Assembly (NCBI GenBank): GCA_913776615.1 | Contig: CAJYPK010000033.1 | Span: 94,202-158,201, forward strand | Length of the DNA: 64,000 nucleotides | Direction: 5' to 3' | From: an uncultured Hymenobacter sp. | Lineage (GTDB): Bacteria > Bacteroidota > Bacteroidia > Cytophagales > Hymenobacteraceae | Part shown: positions 62,217-64,000 of the stretch, piece by piece | How the letters are laid out: the number at the start of each line of letters is the position of its first letter | How positions within the stretch are numbered: the stretch's first letter is position 1 | Notes under the pieces: generated by a model | The model's database searches: none | The model's input: only the letters and a program-made list of their open reading frames with translations | What the model was told of the DNA's origin: nothing | Program-made: the position numbers and the translations under genes

Positions 62217-62783
62217 AAAAAGCGTGGGAAAAGAATAAGGGCGGCAAGGTAGAGACCCAATGAGGCTGCCTGAAAACTGCCCTCCAGCCCCCAACAGGGC
62301 AATATTTGCCCAAGCTCACCGGGCCGGGCCGGTTTGCGTGTGCCCTAGCTGCGGCATTTGGTTCAGTAGCCACCCAGGCTATTCAGGAAGGCCCTTCGGC
62401 GTGTGCCTTAACCGGGCAGGTCGCTCCAATGGCCGGCAGTTATCCAGGCGCAAAAAAAAATGCCAGCTGAGGGAGAAGATGTTGAATATGCTGGCTGGCA
62501 AAGTAGGATTGCCTCGTGCGTCGCGGTCTTTACGCGGGGGCACGGGCACCGGCGCTACGCTGCCAACTATTTAGTGGAAGACAGCAAAATAGCTTCGGAA
62601 CTTCTTGGTAGAATGCCATAGAGACCGCCTTCTCGGAAGGCGTTGCGGCAGGTGGGTCAGTAGATTTCCGATTGAATTACAAGTGGATAGCGCAGATAAT
62701 TACGCTTTTCATTACCGCCGGTGCCTATTCTGCGTAGAGAGGCTACACAATAAGGTAACATCTTTCATCCACTTTTCTTTCAT
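62217..62783. other. 567-nt gap between bglX and the OmpA-family gene
   Basis: Short frames exist but show no domain or codon bias. It holds a hairpin CGCCTTC-TCG-GAAGGCG (62626-62642) and a weaker TGCCAGC/GCTGGCA pair (62461-62500), and no exact TAnnTTTG. The divergent promoters of both genes must be here. No RNA family was recognised. Confidence 0.4.
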
Positions 62784-64000
62784 ATGAGCCAACTTTCTTC
62801 CCCTCTCCAGAGGCTGGTGCCCGGTGCACTGCTGCTGGCGGCGGGCCTGAGCGCCGTGCCAGCCGCGGCCCAAACGCCCGACCGCAAAACGGCCATCGGA
62901 GCCAACGTCAGCTATCTGCAATACCAGAGCGTGCTGGCGAGCAACTTTGGTAAAATGGAATTCCCGCTCCAGGTGGGAGTGGGAGCACACATCACCCAAT
63001 ACCTCTCGCCCTCATTTGACCTCAGCCTGCTAGGCAACTACCAAAAATACCGCGTACTAGGCGACGGGGTACGTGGGGCCGAAGCCAATGCCAAAATTGG
63101 CATGATCGACCTGGGGCTGAAGCTGAAGCTCAATAACGGCAAGATCCTGAAGGAAGAAGCCTTTATTCAGCCATACCTGATGGGCGGCGGTGGCTTCTTC
63201 ATCGCGAACAGCACGGGTAATTACTACACCATCAGCGATAACCGCGTAGTTACGCCCGGTCGGTTTTTCAACCAGGTGCGTAAGCCCGAGGTGTTCGGTC
63301 TGGCTGGCCTGCGCTTCCGCCTTGCCCCGGCCCTGGCCCTCGATATCACGGCTAGCCAGCGCTACGCCTTTACCCAGGACAATATCGACATCGATAATTC
63401 GAGCGCGGGTAAATATTACGACCGCTTCCTGGTATACGGCGCGGGCCTGACTGTCGCCCTCGGCAAAGCCAAAGATACCGACGGCGATGGCGTGCCCGAC
63501 CGCAAAGACAAGTGCCCCGATACGCCCGCCGGCGTAAAAGTGGACGTGAACGGCTGCCCGATTGACACCGACGGCGACGGCGTACCCGACTACCAGGATA
63601 AGTGCCCCGACGTGAAGGGCCTGGCTGCTCTGCAAGGCTGCCCCGATGCCGATGGCGACGGCGTGGCCGATGCCGACGACCGCTGCCCCAACACCCCGGC
63701 CGGCGTGAAAGTAGACCCCAATGGCTGCCCGCTCGACGCCGACGGCGACGGGGTGCCCGACTACCTCGACAAGTGCCCCGGTACTCCGGCTGGCGTGAAA
63801 GTAGACGCCAACGGCTGCCCGCTGGACCGCGACGGCGACGGGGTGCCCGACTACCAGGACCGCTGCCCCGACCGGGCGGGTCCGGCCTCCAACAAAGGCT
63901 GCCCCGAGATCAAGGCCGAGCAGAAGAAGATCCTCAACGAGGCCACCAAGTACATCAACTTCGACTTCAACAAGGCCACGCTCAAGCCGTCCTCGTATCC
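62784..64000 (+). CDS. OmpA-family outer-membrane protein with thrombospondin-3 repeats (3' partial)
   Basis: 405 residues are visible before the window ends. Signal peptide [15 protein letters not shown], then an eight-strand beta-barrel-like half (about 33-225) with alternating aromatics, e.g. [16 protein letters not shown] and [27 protein letters not shown]. After [24 protein letters not shown] come five calcium-binding thrombospondin type-3 repeats of the form DxDGDGVPDxxDxCP (about 232-375). The C-terminal part begins [14 protein letters not shown], the start of the OmpA peptidoglycan-binding domain, cut by the edge. An abundant structural or cell-wall-anchoring porin is likely. Confidence 0.9.
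   Translation, partial: MSQLSSPLQRLVPGALLLAAGLSAVPAAAQTPDRKTAIGANVSYLQYQSVLASNFGKMEFPLQVGVGAHITQYLSPSFDLSLLGNYQKYRVLGDGVRGAEANAKIGMIDLGLKLKLNNGKILKEEAFIQPYLMGGGGFFIANSTGNYYTISDNRVVTPGRFFNQVRKPEVFGLAGLRFRLAPALALDITASQRYAFTQDNIDIDNSSAGKYYDRFLVYGAGLTVALGKAKDTDGDGVPDRKDKCPDTPAGVKVDVNGCPIDTDGDGVPDYQDKCPDVKGLAALQGCPDADGDGVADADDRCPNTPAGVKVDPNGCPLDADGDGVPDYLDKCPGTPAGVKVDANGCPLDRDGDGVPDYQDRCPDRAGPASNKGCPEIKAEQKKILNEATKYINFDFNKATLKPSSY

Noticed and set aside
60693..62252. A 519-codon plus-strand frame
   Set aside because: Antisense of bglX with low-complexity His/Val/Gly composition.
62260..62787. Two short plus-strand frames (104 and 60 codons) before the OmpA gene
   Set aside because: No codon bias, no domain, and one overlaps the OmpA start in another frame.
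63470..63880. Regular DNA repeats that could suggest a CRISPR array
   Set aside because: They are in frame and encode thrombospondin type-3 repeats of the OmpA-family protein.
1..64000. tRNA, rRNA, known riboswitches, integrases and transposases
   Set aside because: None was recognised on reading the gaps and frames; short RNAs could still be missed without a covariance search.

Overview
The window looks like a chromosomal segment of a high-GC Bacteroidota, most likely Hymenobacter or a close relative (Cytophagales). This is inferred from the gene content and promoters, not from a marker gene. Start codons are often preceded by the Bacteroidetes -7 box TAnnTTTG. The gene set includes BshA (bacillithiol), a Flavobacteria-type membrane pyrophosphatase, NT5C-type nucleotidase, secreted GH3, M1, M28, S9 and DUF885 enzymes, and an OmpA with thrombospondin-3 repeats. 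No rRNA, tRNA, CRISPR array, insertion sequence or phage gene was recognised.

Layout. (1) 1-15423 is a cell-surface polysaccharide locus: the C-terminal part of an FAD oxidoreductase, nine glycosyltransferases (GT2, GT4 and GT61), a hexapeptide acyltransferase, a PglK/MsbA-like ABC exporter and, on the opposite strand, a polytopic membrane protein. Its first part is visibly AT-richer than the rest. A relic of a tenth glycosyltransferase lies at about 10.2 kb. (2) 15439-22596 is housekeeping: a secreted TPR protein, an M42 peptidase, the H+-pumping pyrophosphatase and the cluster hpt-adk-obgE. (3) 22604-29952 holds grpE and dnaJ, an ECF sigma factor with a membrane partner, an ABC-2 exporter pair and a ChaN lipoprotein. 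(4) 29962-35710 holds an HxlR regulator with a quinone-oxidoreductase-like enzyme, CopA with a divergent CopZ-like chaperone, an antitoxin-like protein and an IscA-type Fe-S carrier. (5) 35851-44432 holds a nucleotidase, bshA and three secreted peptidases. (6) 44936-53050 holds a GH3/serine-hydrolase fusion, mutL, two tandem rhomboid proteases and an ECF sigma factor with a small membrane protein. (7) 53316-64000 holds an isolated nuoK-nuoL pair, an S9 peptidase, a zinc alcohol dehydrogenase, BglX and the start of an OmpA-family porin.

The most unusual signal is the intergenic DNA. At least six unrelated families of palindromic repeats sit exactly at gene boundaries. A 267-bp near-perfect palindrome lies at 44578-44844. 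A 33-bp perfect inverted repeat at 37458-37537 supplies the last codon and stop of bshA, and 29 nt of it recur at 31091. A GTCATGCTGAGC...GAAGCATCT family occurs four times, and one copy is overlapped by a promoter box. Two different repeats end only 2-6 nt before the start codons of obgE and nuoL. These look like small non-autonomous or REP-like elements that were reused as terminators, leaders and promoters; their mobilising enzyme is not in the window.

Coordinates come from reading frames and motif reading only. Start codons were often moved downstream of the longest frame, using signal peptides, family N-termini and -7 boxes.
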